This document shows positions 49,160 through 60,835 of a stretch of DNA of 64,000 nucleotides, in pieces. Position 1 is the stretch's first letter, and each line of letters opens with the position of its first letter. Where the stretch lies: assembly GCA_019722365.1 (NCBI GenBank), contig JADFUC010001868.1, positions 248,001 to 312,000 of the forward strand. Direction: 5' to 3'. The position numbers and the translations under genes are program-made. Under the pieces are notes generated by a model. It had not been told where the DNA came from. It did not search any database and was given only the letters and a program-made list of their open reading frames with translations. The DNA is from Lithospermum erythrorhizon (Eukaryota > Streptophyta > Magnoliopsida > Boraginales > Boraginaceae).

Positions 49160-50640
49160 TTTTAGTGCATGACCCGCCCACATCATCAAGGAGAACCTGC
49201 TTTATCCGTAGATCGGTAGAAAACAATGGTGAAACTAAATTCTCGAGACTGCTAAGAAACGCCGAAAGTTCATCTACCATGGCCAATAATAACCCAATAC
49301 TACCCCAAATAGTGATTGATATTCATGGACGTATGGACACATGGTGCCTCGGATGACTTTGAGGGATTACGCATTGCCTACATTAAGGGTTAATCACATG
49401 CTCAAAGCCACTCACCAATCAATGCCAACAACTTAGTCAAGTTCGCACTCACCCAACATGTGAAGAATCATGCAATTAATGGTCTGGTCATGTAAAGCAC
49501 TTAACGAGCATTTAGTAAAATTTCTATGGAGATAGTCGCTACCTAAAAGTCAATGGTGTTCCAAATGATTTCTATCGATCATATTTCTCTCTATCCGGGG
49601 AGAAAGAAAGGATGTGGAATGCTCAAAATCCTAATAATGTGAACACACGGGAGCAGCAGCAAAGTTTTTAGTCTGATATTTTCCCAGATCAAAATCCACC
49701 AAATTGAAAGAATGATACCATGTGTTTCCCCAAAGAAGCATTTAAGCATTTAGATGGACAAAGGTGGCTTTGGGAACGGTTTCTAAGGTCTACTCGTAAA
49801 GTGTCCCAATCATAGCTTTCCCTAATCTTATTTGGTTCAAACCTTCCATAACGGGTTGACACCAAGCACGCGCACTATATTAGATGCCTCGCCGAGGAGC
49901 TTGGAGCAAGAAGACGCCCGGTATTGCTTTTTTATATCTTATTGGAGTGAATTTATCATGACTTAACACCGCCCCATCTCGAGCACATACCGTAGCATCC
50001 TTTGATCGATGAAAAGACAAAGTTCGAAGCACAGTGTCGCCTCCTCTACAATTCCGCTTAGAGTAACTTACGCAACGGATACGTGTGGGGCAAGGATCGC
50101 AGACATGGTTCCACCGTAATCTTGGCGGTAATCATGAAACTCTATCTTGCCTCTTGAGGCCCTACAGAAGAAGTTCAATATGCATCCACTTCAATCGATC
50201 AAGCAGTAATGGCGCATTCTCCAATAACTACAATAATAATTGAGAACCAATTCTACTTTCTTGGAGTAACAACCACAATGTAACGAGACCACCAGATTTC
50301 AAGCATCAATCCAAATTTCGTAAAAACCCCAAGAGTCCTGCCGATAGATCGAGCAGGTCATAACTCAAGCGGAAAAGACCGTATCAGGACGCAAATTTCG
50401 AAGTGTAATCCATTAATCAGCCAGCTTAGTCAAGCATTGAATATAGAAATGTGGGTTCCTTCCAAGCAACTCCGAAAAGAACTCCACGAGAACATGCAAT
50501 ACGCAATACTTACAAGAATGCAAAATTTTAGAGGTTTGGTCGAGCCTTTACGGAAAACGACCACAGACGTTATTATATACTACCAACAGAAGTTTCATTG
50601 ATAAATCTAACATTTCCTCAATATGTCCCACCTCGCCTTA
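49160..50640 (+). pseudogene. Athila-like gag remnant
   Basis: Interrupted frames. The first (about 49,165-49,356) includes NGETKFSRLLRNAESS and MANNNPILPQ. A second frame shortly after reads MTLRDYALPTLRV (about 49,350), a start typical of this lineage's Gag. Downstream to about 50.6 kb composition is coding-like but frames are broken throughout. The native protein would form the virus-like particle around the RNA. Confidence 0.65.
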
Positions 50641-50990
50641 CCCTCAAAGCTTTCAAAAGAAGAAACTGATGCTCAATTTTCTAAATTTCTTGATATGTTT
50701 AAAGTCGCATATTAACATTCCTTTGCAGGCCTCGAAAGTGCATCCCTCAGCCCATGCTAAGTTTGGTGAAAGATGTTTTATCCAAGAAAAGGCGATTTGA
50801 GGAACATGAAACGTCTTAGTCGATCAAGAGGTTCCGTAATAATCCAAATGTAAATTGCCGCAAAGTTAAAGCATTCAGGAGTTTTACAATCCCTTTATGC
50901 ACCGGTGGCATTGAATTTGGTAAAAGTCAAGCATGCGATTTAGGTGCAAGTATCAATTTGATGCCTTGTCGCATGTCAGGCTGGGTTTAG
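50640..50990 (+). pseudogene. Athila-like aspartic protease remnant
   Basis: Contains GGIEFGK followed by CDLGASINLMP at about 50,905-50,965, the active-site region (D-L-G-A-S) of plant Gypsy proteases. Flanking frames are broken. Confidence 0.7.
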
Positions 50991-51529
50991 AGGTCAAGAG
51001 TACCACTATTTCTTGCAATTAGTCAGACAGTTCATTAAGTAATCTATACGTAAAAGGTCCTCAAGAGCTTTGCTATGTAGATAAGTTTATCTTCCCCGCC
51101 GGGATTTCGTTGTACTTTATATGTCCCAAGATCGAGAAATCCCTTTATTATTAGGTAGACCTTTTCTATTACTACTAGAACCCTTATCATGTTCATAAGT
51201 AATGTGTCATTTTAAGAGCGAGGAGTGTTGTTTTTGATATGCATAAGTCACTTAAAGTTCCACGATAACCAAAAATGATTGTTTTTCAATTGACGGGTTG
51301 ATACGCTAGTGCAACATGCCTTTGAAAGAAAGAAGTCTCGAGACGTAGTGTAGTTACGTCTAACAAATACTAAAGAGGAGAACTCATTATCTCCAAAACT
51401 TATTATCATTGGTAGCATATATGGATGCACTCTACGTTATACCTCAGCGCAAGATGAGAACTGTGACATGTTGTATCAAAGTTGATACCATCTATTGAAA
51501 AGCCTCCTTGCCCTTTGAGTTAGTTTTGC

Positions 51530-52330
51530 CTTCGCACCTTAAATATGCTTTTCTTCTATGGCACTAATGGAATTACCCGTTATTATTTCTTCTTTGTCGA
51601 GCGAGGCTAGAAGAAAACTTCTCAGTACTGAGAGCACAAAGGCGCTTTGGTCGACAATAGCGTACATTAAGGGTCTCACTTTCACCGTGCATGCATCGAA
51701 TACTACTTCGAGGAAGGTGCCAACTAATTATCCAACCTCGTGAGGCGATTAAATCCTAATCTCAAAAGAGGTGGTAAGAGTCGAAATTCTCAAGCCTCGA
51801 CGCAGTATAATTTATCCATTTATAGTGTCAGTTTGTGTCCGGTACAAGTTGTACCAAAGAAAGTGGGAAGCACGTGGTTAAAATGATAAAATGAATTGAT
51901 ACCACTAGAACCGTGGTAGGTCGAGAATGTATCGACCAAAGTTAAACGTCAGAATCTGGGGAAGGACCATTTTCCTCTCTACCATTTATCGATCAAACGC
52001 TAGAAAATTAGCCGGGTATCCGCTCCCATCGCTTTTTAGGGATTTATTCAGATACAACCAAATTCAGCGCGGCCCAGAGGATCGTAGGAAAAACAACATT
52101 TACTTGTCCATATGGTATATTCGCTTTAGGCGAATGCCGTTTACAGGTTGCTGGCTTCCACCACATTTCAAATGATGTGATGACGCCCATATTCTCCGAC
52201 TTGATGTGAGAGATGCATCGAGGTCTTTATGGATGATTTTTCTGTTTTTGGATCTTCTTTTGATGATTGTTTGATTAATCTTGAACTTGCATGGCTGCCA
52301 AGTAGGAGACTAATCTTGTCTTCGAATCGG
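51530..52330 (+). pseudogene. Athila-like reverse-transcriptase remnant
   Basis: Pieces in order: VQVVPKK (about 51,845), GKDHFPLP-type segment (about 51,960), IRFRRMPF (about 52,119), then VFMDDFSVFGSSFDDCLINLE-type block at about 52,215-52,285 containing the catalytic MDD. Frameshifts and deletions separate them. Confidence 0.75.
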
Positions 52331-52636
52331 GGAAAGTTGTCACTTTACGGTTCAAGAAGCGGATAAGCTCGTCACAAAATTTCTCTAGAATGTGGTTGAT
52401 AAAGCAAAGCGATATAATTGAAAAGTTACCTCCACCAAAATGTGTCACAAAGATGCAAGAAGTTTCGATGCTGTTTTTATCGGCGTTTCATCAAGGATTT
52501 TTCCAAAATATCTAAACCTTTATGCGGATTCGCTTGTTGGCGATGCATCTTTCCATATGACTAATGAGCGCAGGCTTTCTTAATATATTTAAGCATAAAC
52601 TTATTTCATCTCCGGTGGTCGTTTGCACCCGATTGG

Positions 52637-53017
52637 ATGCTTCCATTCGAAATTATGTGCGACGCAAGTGATTATGCCGCTGGTGCAAAGGCTTCGGACA
52701 AAGCATGGTATGTGTCTCCTGTAATTTACTATGCAGTAAAACCTTCAACGATGCTCAACGAATTACACTACTTCAATGGTAGCCGAGTTGCTTGTCAAGA
52801 GCTTTTGCTTGATAAGTTTAGATCATATTTGATTGGATCTCATGTGATTGTATACACTGATCATGCTGCATTAAAATATTTGCTTTCAAAAAAAGATGCT
52901 AAGCCTAGGTTGATAAGATGGATACTTTTACTTCAAGAATTCGACCTAGAAATTAAGGACAAAACGGGTTCTCGAAAATGGGTGGCCGATCATTTATCGG
53001 AATTGTATCACCCCTAG
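52637..53017 (+). pseudogene. Athila-like RNase H, longest open piece of the element
   Basis: A 126-aa open frame: [16 protein letters not shown] (first catalytic Asp), a divergent middle, [20 protein letters not shown] then [20 protein letters not shown] and [12 protein letters not shown]. The second half is well preserved, the first part is scrambled around residues 20-60. In the intact element RNase H removes the RNA strand after reverse transcription. Confidence 0.8.
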
Positions 53018-53109
53018 AAGAAAACACCCACAAGGAGACCTTTCCCGATGAACAATCACAGGTCACTAAAACGCCACCTCGTACGCAGATTTGTTAATTA
53101 TATCAAGCA

Positions 53110-54230
53110 ATGAGTCTACCACCGAAAGTTAACATACCAACAAAAGAAGAAATTTTTATCCATGTGAAACAATATTTTCGGGGATGGATCTTCATCTGGG
53201 CCCTGCGGCGTATAATATCATTAGAGGCGATCCCTGAGATAGAAATTGCCGAAGGTTCAGAACATCGCTGCCGAGAAGAGCTATTTCGCCCTACCCGAAC
53301 AACCGCAAAGGTGTTGCACCGTTTTTATTGGCCTACATTATTTAAGGATCAGAGTAACTTTGTGAAGTCACGTGATCGCTATCGTAGAACAGTAATATGT
53401 CCCGCGAAAAACGGTATGCCCCTTTACTAATATTTTCCCCCGCTGACTTGTTCGACAAGCCAGTACTACTTACGGGTCCTTTTCCATCATCTTTTTCCCC
53501 AATAAGCATTCTCGTATGTGTGGACTATGCGCCCAAGGAAGCAATGCTTCAAACTAATGATGCCAAGGTAGTCATATCTTTCTTAAAGAAAAATGTGTTT
53601 ACTAGATTGGGACTCGAGCCATTACAGCGACGGGCGTAAACATTTTTGTAATAAGGCTTTAGAGACATCAAGTATATAAATATGGGGTAACCCATAAAGT
53701 TAGATACTCATCACCCCTCAAACAAACGGACAGTCAATTATCTAATAGAGAGCTTACGCATTTGTAGAGAAAATACTAACGATCTCAAAGGATCGTCTAA
53801 GAAGTTACGACGACATGGGCATATAGAACCGCATTAAGACACCTATCAGTATGTCTCCTTATCGCCTTGTTTATGGTAAAGCTTGTCACCTCCTGCTGGA
53901 GCTCGGCATAAAGCAATATCAAGCGAAATCTCTAAATTTTGATCTCGAAGGATGAAAGCAAGAGATCACTTTGATCTCAATGAGCTCAAGAGTTTCGCTT
54001 GGGAGCTTAGAAAATGCAAAATTTACAAGGAGCGAACCAAGGTTAATCATGATAAGCGACCTCGGCCAAGGAAGCTTCAAGTTGGACAACAAGTTTTGTT
54101 GTTTAATTCCGCATCACGGTCGCTCCTGTGTAAGTTAAATCTAAATGGTCCGGACCGCTTACTATTACTCCAAGTTTTCCCTACGCTAGAAATAACTCAT
54201 GAGTGGTATAGACTTTAAGGCCACCCGCGA
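53110..54230 (+). pseudogene. Athila-like integrase remnant
   Basis: Includes a degraded zinc-binding part (RYRRTVICPAKNGMP, about 53,375-53,425), a core piece (GPFPSSFSP then ILVCVDYAPKEAM, about 53,475-53,545), NDAKVVISFLKKNVFTR (about 53,555-53,605) and the C-terminal SPYRLVYGKACHL (about 53,850-53,890) with NFDLEG. A basic tail follows (RPRPRKLQVGQQVLLFNS, to about 54,110). Several frameshifts. Confidence 0.78.
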
Positions 54231-54599
54231 ACGCTAAAACATTATTAGCTATGGTGGGATACGCTGAAAGAGTAACACGGTGGTCACAAGCCATGCGTTA
54301 ATTCACCTATCAACGAGCGCAGTCCTTCGTCACAAAGACGTTAAACGAAGCGCTTATCGGGGAGGCAAATCAATCTTTTAGATCGCTAGTTATTTTATTT
54401 CAGTTTCACGTGGCGTCAAAAAAAAAAACAACGCCAAGGACGCGCATTGGGGCTGCCAAAATGAGGCCAAATTACCATCGATGGACTTTTTAATAGAAAA
54501 TAATGTGTTCAAGGCATTCAAGGTTGCCGGACGGGCAATTACTTGACTACCCCAGTCGATTTTAATTCAAAAAAATAATAAAATAAAAATAAATAAAAA

Positions 54600-55000
54600 A
54601 CAGAAGCGAGACTCTTCCCCAATCTCACCGCCACCACAAAGACAAACACTCAGTCACCGCCAACACTGAAACAAGAGATCGGTCGCAGACATCGGTCGCC
54701 TCCGCCCACCTCGCTAACTCCCCGCCACTGCTGGTCGCCTCCGGCCACCACCGGGCTCTCCCACAACAAATCACCATCTCCTGGCCGCAGACACCGGCAG
54801 CCTCGCACTCCTCTCCTGCACCTCGGCCGCAGATCGGGTCGGCTCACCTCGCCGATCCCCTGGCCTTCCGGCATCCGCCCGCGATCCGTCATCTCCCACG
54901 CCTCCCAAATCGGGCGCAAACCCCACCGCAGACGTCGCCGCCTCGATCCCCGCCGCAAATCGCCACTTTTTCCGGCCTGGCTCGGCAAAGCCCAATTTAT
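54600..55000. other. GC-rich block inside the Athila-like element
   Basis: About 400 bp, far richer in C and G than anything else in the window, C-rich on the plus strand (CCGCCACCAC, CTGGTCGCCTCCGG). It is bounded by A-rich sequence on the left and T-rich sequence on the right (TTTTTTGTTTTATTTTTTTATTTTAG). Both strands carry open stretches (112 aa on minus, Arg/Gly-rich) which may be composition artefacts. It is followed by a pyrimidine tract ending in AG, as if an exon-intron piece were embedded. Origin unknown. Confidence 0.6.
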
Positions 55001-55370
55001 TCGTGATTCTGCTGCTTTTATTTTTTGTTTTATTTTTTTATTTTAGTTATTATTTTTTTTAATTTCTATTTTATGCTGTGAAATTTCCCACTTTTTATTT
55101 TTTTAATTTAGGTTGTTATTGATTTATTTAGTTATGTCTTTTAATTCCGCTTTCTCGCTTCATCATGTGTTTAGACTTGATTTCGCTTTGTTTAGTTAAT
55201 TTTTAATCGATTTCTGCTTGTGTTTAGGCTCAATCTCGTATCGTGCATTGCTTTTAAGTACTTTAGCATTATTAGTAGTACTTATTTTCTTCTGCCCGGG
55301 GTCGGATTATCGTGTCATTAGTTGTGTTTCGTTACGTGTTCACATCAATTGGGGTCGGATTATTTAGCGC

Positions 55371-56470
55371 ATGCCTCCTAAACCTAAGCCAAAAGCGTCG
55401 GGTCTAAGGTTAAGTCCATGGTTTTGCATCAACCCCAAGCCCCCTGCTTTTCCACCACGAGATGATAAGCAATTTAGCTCGTATAAATGCAGAAAGGACA
55501 ATTGTGCTTTCGAAAAAGCTGCAGGAAGACGAGAAAGCTCTTACGAGATACGCGAATATTTTGAGAACTTCGTCGATGTACTTTAGCCCCTCCTACCGAG
55601 TTTATGTCGATCTTGTTAAAGAATTTTATGCCAATATGGAGGACAAAAGGTAACATCACTTCTTAGTCATTAAGACAATCGCCAAGCGGGTTCTATAGAA
55701 ATTTTAACGTAGTAGAACTTATCTCGCATTTCCATGTGTTTCCTCGATGGTGGTTCTTTGACACCAAGTCCGAGACGATGATAACAGAGCACTGGGTTTG
55801 ATTCCCTGCTGTATATGCCTATTTTCACCTCAATCCTAGTACAGCCTACTTAATTATTGGCCCACTAGCGACGGGCCTGGCCCCATACGAAGCGTAATAG
55901 AACCTATATCCACCACCGGGTTGTGTGCCCCGAAATGCGTTTATCAGATTGCTTGCATCGTAGTTCCCCGCTAAATTCACGAGCTGCCAGTGAAGAGTAG
56001 ACGGTATTTTCTATATAGGATGCATGGGTCGGATGGTTGGGGAAAGGCTTCCTGCACTCAAGGCCATTCTTATTCAAGATATGTCAGTGGGTGTGAACGT
56101 GTTCAAGCATGCCGCATTTGTTTATCCCCCGAATGCTAACATTAGTACTGAAAGCACTTTCGCGCCCCTGCACTTGCGTGTTTCAGATCGACGACCGTGT
56201 TCACAAAAAGCTCATCTCACAAGGACTGGATCCCAAGCTGTAGTTCGCTGCCTAACAAATTTCCAGTTTCATGTACCGCACCATCTATGTGGCCTCGCAG
56301 ATAGTTGATCGCACGGAGACAAAGTGGACGGTGCACTTCTCGATCAGATTGATGCTCAAGAGGACTTGTTAAGGCAGATTTTGCGCCGGCTGGACGACGA
56401 GGAGGATGTTGATGCCTCCCATCCACCTCTTCTTGATCATGAAGTCGCCCAATTGCACTTCGTCGTGTGA
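55371..56470 (+). pseudogene. Extra 3' ORF region of the Athila-like element
   Basis: Frames open MPPKPKPKASG (55,371) and in another frame YRVYVDLVKEFYANMEDKR (about 55,595-55,653). Later pieces include QIDDRVHKKLISQGLDPKL-type (about 56,190-56,245) and LDDEEDVDASHPPLLDHEV (about 56,390-56,445). This position, after integrase and before the 3' LTR, carries an additional non-pol ORF in Athila elements, sometimes called env-like. No membrane segment is recognisable here and the frames are broken, so I only call it by position and the VDLVKEFYANM-type motif. Confidence 0.6.
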
Positions 56471-57743
56471 AGTTTCTTTTACTTGGTTCACTTTTGCGCT
56501 CTCGTATTTATGCATCGAGGGTACGTCTCTGCTCAAGTCAGTAGGAAAATGTAAATTTCAGTTCTTAAGTATATGATGTTTAACGGATAAATTGACGTGA
56601 TCCTGATCAATAGTAAATCAGACGTCATTCACGATGAATTTCTCGCATGATTGATTGAGTTTTTACTTGACATTCTTAGTCGCGATGTTTGATTGGGTTC
56701 GGAGCGATAACTCTCATAGTGAATATACCCTACCCGGTGTGAGATTTTGTGCCTCAATTTTTATGCTGGAGTTTCTTTTTTCAAGCGCGACATCACGTTG
56801 TATTCTTCGAACTTGCTAATCTCTCTCTCCCTACTTTGTATGCATGCATAAAAATGATTTAAGGCATTTAGGTTATAATCCACGTTATCCTAAAAGGCTA
56901 ACCCGATGTATTATCCACCAGCGAACCCCTCGAGCCTGCCGACCTTTCTTTGTGATTATACCGCACTTATAAGCCTATAAGCCTTATTCTTACCATGTTG
57001 TCTCCTACTGATGTAATTTTGAATTATCTATGTCAATTGTATTTAAGAGTTTGAATTAATCAAGTGGGGAAGGAGAAAACATCAGAAGATTTGAAAAAAA
57101 AAAGGAAAAAAGAAAAGAAAGAAAAGGAGAAGCACATGAGAAATACGATCTCAAAGTGAAAGAAATTGTGTCTCAAGCTTAATTATGAAAAGTGTCTTTG
57201 ATGCTATTACGGTACTTTATGAAAAAAAAAAAAAAAAACTTAAGAAAAATATATGAATAAGTAATATGCTAAGGATGGTACTTAAATGAGATGTGTAACG
57301 TCATCAAGTAATGTAGCTTGTTTAGACATGCTATTTTCAACATAATTAATCTCGTAGTTTCACATCTCCTCAAGTATTAAAGTCCAGAGGCCAAATATTT
57401 ATCCTACCCCTTCACACTCAAGCCTCATTACAACCCTATAAAAGACCTTCCTCGATTTATGTTAATGCATTGTTGATGGATGGATGTGATGTATAACCAA
57501 GCATATTGTAAACATTCATGATTCGTAGAATCGAACAGAACACTAACCACTTCATACATTCGAAATACGCGAGAAGAAATTCACTCAGCGTAATTATCTA
57601 CCATGAATTGATGATATTACGCTTGTTATGAAAGAAAGCCATTACTCATGATTGATTTGTCGTCCGAGAACTCAATGATAAGGCGAAAGCATCGGCATCC
57701 TTTGACGTTTAATTTGTCTCTGCTTTCTATGTCATTTGCTTGA

Positions 57744-57764
57744 GGACAAGCAAGAACTTGGGCG
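57744..57764 (+). other. Polypurine tract of the Athila-like element
   Basis: GAGGACAAGCAAGAACTTGGG directly upstream of the right LTR, where the plus-strand primer is expected. Confidence 0.6.
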
Positions 57765-58840
57765 TAAAGTGTTTATTATATAGTGTTTCGAGGCCCTAAT
57801 TACGATACTGACAAGTTATTTTACCTTAATCCATATAATCAAATGTTTCTCGCTTTATTTGAGTTTAGGCAATTATCGATTAAAGCCGAATCTTTTACCT
57901 TAATCAAGATACGAAAGCATCCACTAAGGGTTATACGAAATATGATCCAAGTATCGTGGATCTTGGCCCATCAATATTAGGTTACGGTAACCTATAAAAG
58001 AGGAGTAAGCTAGAGTAAAAGTAGATATCTCCAATTTCCGAAAAGAACTCATCAACTTCATTTGTTTTTGGCACACCATCGAAGCCTGAGTTGATTACTT
58101 TTAATTGGTTTGAATATTTTAATTCAAGTTATTTTATTGTTATGATGAACGCTATTAATTTCATGTATTTATTTATGTCTTTTATTATGAACTAATTTTT
58201 ATACATTTTGTGACCACATGTAGTTGGATCGGATGATTTGATTTTCTTGAGTTGATTTATTTCCAGCTTTCATAATTATTATTGCAGTACTAGTATTTAA
58301 TATCTTGATATCAATATTAAGTCGTCATGTCGATTAATCACAGAACAGTACACACTTACTTAATTGATAATCGTAACATACGTTTAATTTACCATGTAGA
58401 TATAAAGAATGCCATGCAATTTAATAAGCGATAAGTTATTAAAGATCTCTATTTTAAGCTCATCATGTATATAGCTTAGTTTCTGTGAGACTTTAATCGT
58501 GTTAACCTAGTAATAACATCAACGATAGTAACGTCATATTAACTAATAAAGAACTCCTAGTTAAATCAATCCGACGATCCGACGAAATCATGCTACCTAA
58601 CGTTACTCTCGAATAAGTACAATCCACTACTTTTGCATTGGCTAAGATAGCTAATTTAATCAAGTAAATAATTTAAGTAAGAGTCTAAATAAAGATTTAC
58701 TATTTAATTATTAGTTATCAAGGATAAGAAAAGCGCCAGACTTAGTATATCGAATTTGTGAGACGATACTGCTCTTATTCATTATATTATTTCGACACTC
58801 TAATTCGACTCGACTTTAACACATAAATTAAGCGCGGTCA
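57765..58840 (+). repeat. Athila-like 3' LTR
   Basis: Begins TAAAGTGTTTATTATATAG then TGTTTCGAGGCCCTAATTAC and ends GCGCGGTCA. It is followed by ATAAT, identical to the 5 bp before the left LTR. Confidence 0.85.
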
Positions 58841-59276
58841 ATAATCATCATATCTAAATTATATATATATCAATATATAAATATCAAAATATTTCTATAG
58901 CCACAATGTAAATAAATTACCAACAAGTTCTTTCACGGTTCTCATTTGAATTCCAACTTGTATAGCATCATAATGTAACGCCATACTGATCCATGCACAC
59001 CAAAATGAGTCAATCCTCTCGTAAAGTAATATGCTAGAACACGAGCGATTGATGAATAATCAAAGTAGAACTTTTAAGTTTTATACTTGAAAAACTCGAC
59101 TATCTTACAAAGGAGGGGGGGGGGGGTTGCGAAATTTTGGATGAAAACCTAAGACATCCCTTCTTTATATAAGCTTTCACTAATAAAATTAAGTCAATCA
59201 ATAGCTTAACGAAATTCTACCATTTAATTTAAACGAACTCAAGTAAAATACTAATAACGAAGAGTTGTTTCACAAA
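58841..59276 (-). repeat. Copia LTR, right copy, middle part
   Basis: Continues in register the LTR interrupted at 47,957 and matches 40,186-40,620 (CATATCTAAATTATATAT, TGAATAATCAAAGTAGAAC, TAAAATACTAATAACGA). It contains a G-run of about 14 (59,114-59,127), where the other copy has AAGCGGGAAGTGGGGG. Confidence 0.7.
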
Positions 59277-60835
59277 TAAAAGTGCTTTACTACAAGCGAA
59301 GGCTTACGCGCTCTTATTGCTCAAGACACCCCTCGGCCTTCTCGCAGTTTTTTATGTTTGCAAGACTGAGGCCTCATACACTTGTTTTCACAACGACTAT
59401 ATTACTTCCTAAAATATTATGAGCCGCCAAAGAATGACTATTTTGTTCATAACACTAGTGCATAGTAGGCGAATGACTGGTTTGCCCTCCCCCTCTATTT
59501 GTTTCATTAGCAAAATACTACTAAATATCTGCCTCCTTTTCTTCCTAACACACCCCACCCCTCGAAAGCAGTTATACACACCCAAAGCTGGCAAAACGAC
59601 TATTTGCCCCTATTGAAAGTGTAGTAAATTAAGCTTCATTATGCAAAAATCATGGCCACCAAAAAAACGTTACTATTCCTCGGGTGTGTGTGTATAGTGT
59701 TGCCCAATCTCACCCCCCTTACTTCCTCTCATCCCCTACCCCACCCTAATGGCTCCATCTCCAAATTCACACTAGCACCCAAATCTGAGTTGAAATCTCA
59801 AATTAATCCTTGGACCTCCACCATGGTATGAGCCAAACTTCAATGACATTTACCACTTTCAGCGATGCTGATAACTTGCGTCGAGTCTGTCGCTACAATT
59901 GAATACTGAAATGAACAGAAATTCACATAACAAAAATTACCTAAAAGAACTGTTACGAAGACGCAACTTCCTTAGACTTCACTTGTAACAGCAATTGCCT
60001 ACTTGTACAAGTGCAATTCAGTAAATGGTAACTTTTCTAAGAGCACTGTTTTTCGACTTGGGTGCTAATCTTCTACTCAAAGAAGCAGTGATGGCAGGGC
60101 CTAACACATTATTACCATCTTTTGAAGTATCAGCTGAATGTATCGACATTATAAGAAACCAGCAAACATCTCAGCTCAAATAAATGCAGATGAGAGTAGC
60201 CAACTATGTCCATGTCCTGCTTATTGATGGCCTAATCAGAGAGACTACAAAATTTGTAATTCCATTATGGAGGTCCAAGGATTAATTTTGAGTTAAGCTA
60301 ACTATGTCCATGTCCTGCTCCAATCAGCATCACAGTAAGGAAAGTGGAAATGTCATTGAAGTTTGGCTCATACCATGGTGGAGGTCCAAGGATTAATTTT
60401 GAGATTTCAACCTCGCATTTAGTGCTAATTGTGAATTGAGATGGAGGCAGTAGTGGGGGAGGGTAGGGGATGGGAAGTAGGGGATGGGATAGTAGCCAAG
60501 GCTGAAGAAATGGGCTGATATTTTGGAAATAAACGAGCCACCTTGGCCTTAATTAAACTTCCTAACTACTACAATCAAGAATGCGAGGCGCAAAAAATAC
60601 CATTTCACACCCTATACTTTAAAATATAGGACAAAATAAATATTTTACTGCGACTCAACGCCAGATTTAAGTTAATATGTTTCATTTCAATTAACGACAC
60701 CATGCCAGATGGGAGTCAGAGGGTGCCTAGGCACCAAAAAAATGATACAGTCCTCCTATTAAGCTTCGCGCCTGCACACTAAAAATAAAAGATAAAAAGG
60801 CTAGACACTAAACCATAAGAAGTGTCTTCACCACC
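59277..60835. mobile_element. Insertion splitting the Copia LTR; contains long inverted arms
   Basis: At this point the other LTR copy has a continuous GAGTTATTAACAAGCTCAAA, so about 1.56 kb is inserted. Inside it, 59,690-59,872 and 60,323-60,497 are inverted copies of each other (shared: CAATGACATT, GGTATGAGCCAAACTTCA, CTTGGACCTCCACCATGG, TTGAAATCTCAAAATTAATC-like, TCATCCCCTACCC). The loop between the arms repeats AACTATGTCCATGTCCTGCT twice. Long inverted arms suggest a Mutator-like non-autonomous element nested in a further insertion. The arms are not at the outer insertion ends and no target duplication was identified. Confidence 0.6.

Larger units (their letters stand above)
47958..58840 (+). 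mobile_element. Athila-like Ty3/Gypsy retrotransposon, ~10.9 kb, decayed
   Basis: Two LTRs of about 1.08 kb (47,958-49,036 and 57,765-58,840) flank, in order, a primer-binding site matching the Athila type (tRNA-Asp-like GCGCCGTTGCCGGG), gag, protease, RT, RNase H, integrase, a GC-rich block, an extra 3' ORF region, and a purine-rich tract. The flanking 5-mer ATAAT is at 47,953-47,957 and 58,841-58,845. Removing the element rejoins the Copia LTR in register with the copy at 40.19 kb (TTGTTATAATCATC). The LTRs differ by many small indels, so the insertion is old or poorly assembled. No ORF spans a full protein. The domain order, the integrase tail GKACHL and the PBS point to the Athila/Tat lineage. 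Confidence 0.88.

Noticed and set aside
54650..54988. 112-codon minus-strand Arg/Gly-rich ORF
   Set aside because: It lies in the GC-rich block where stop codons are rare in several frames. No domain or codon pattern supports it. The block itself is reported instead.
47958..58845. Active retrotransposon
   Set aside because: Every domain carries frameshifts or stops and the LTRs differ by many indels, so the element is not competent as read.
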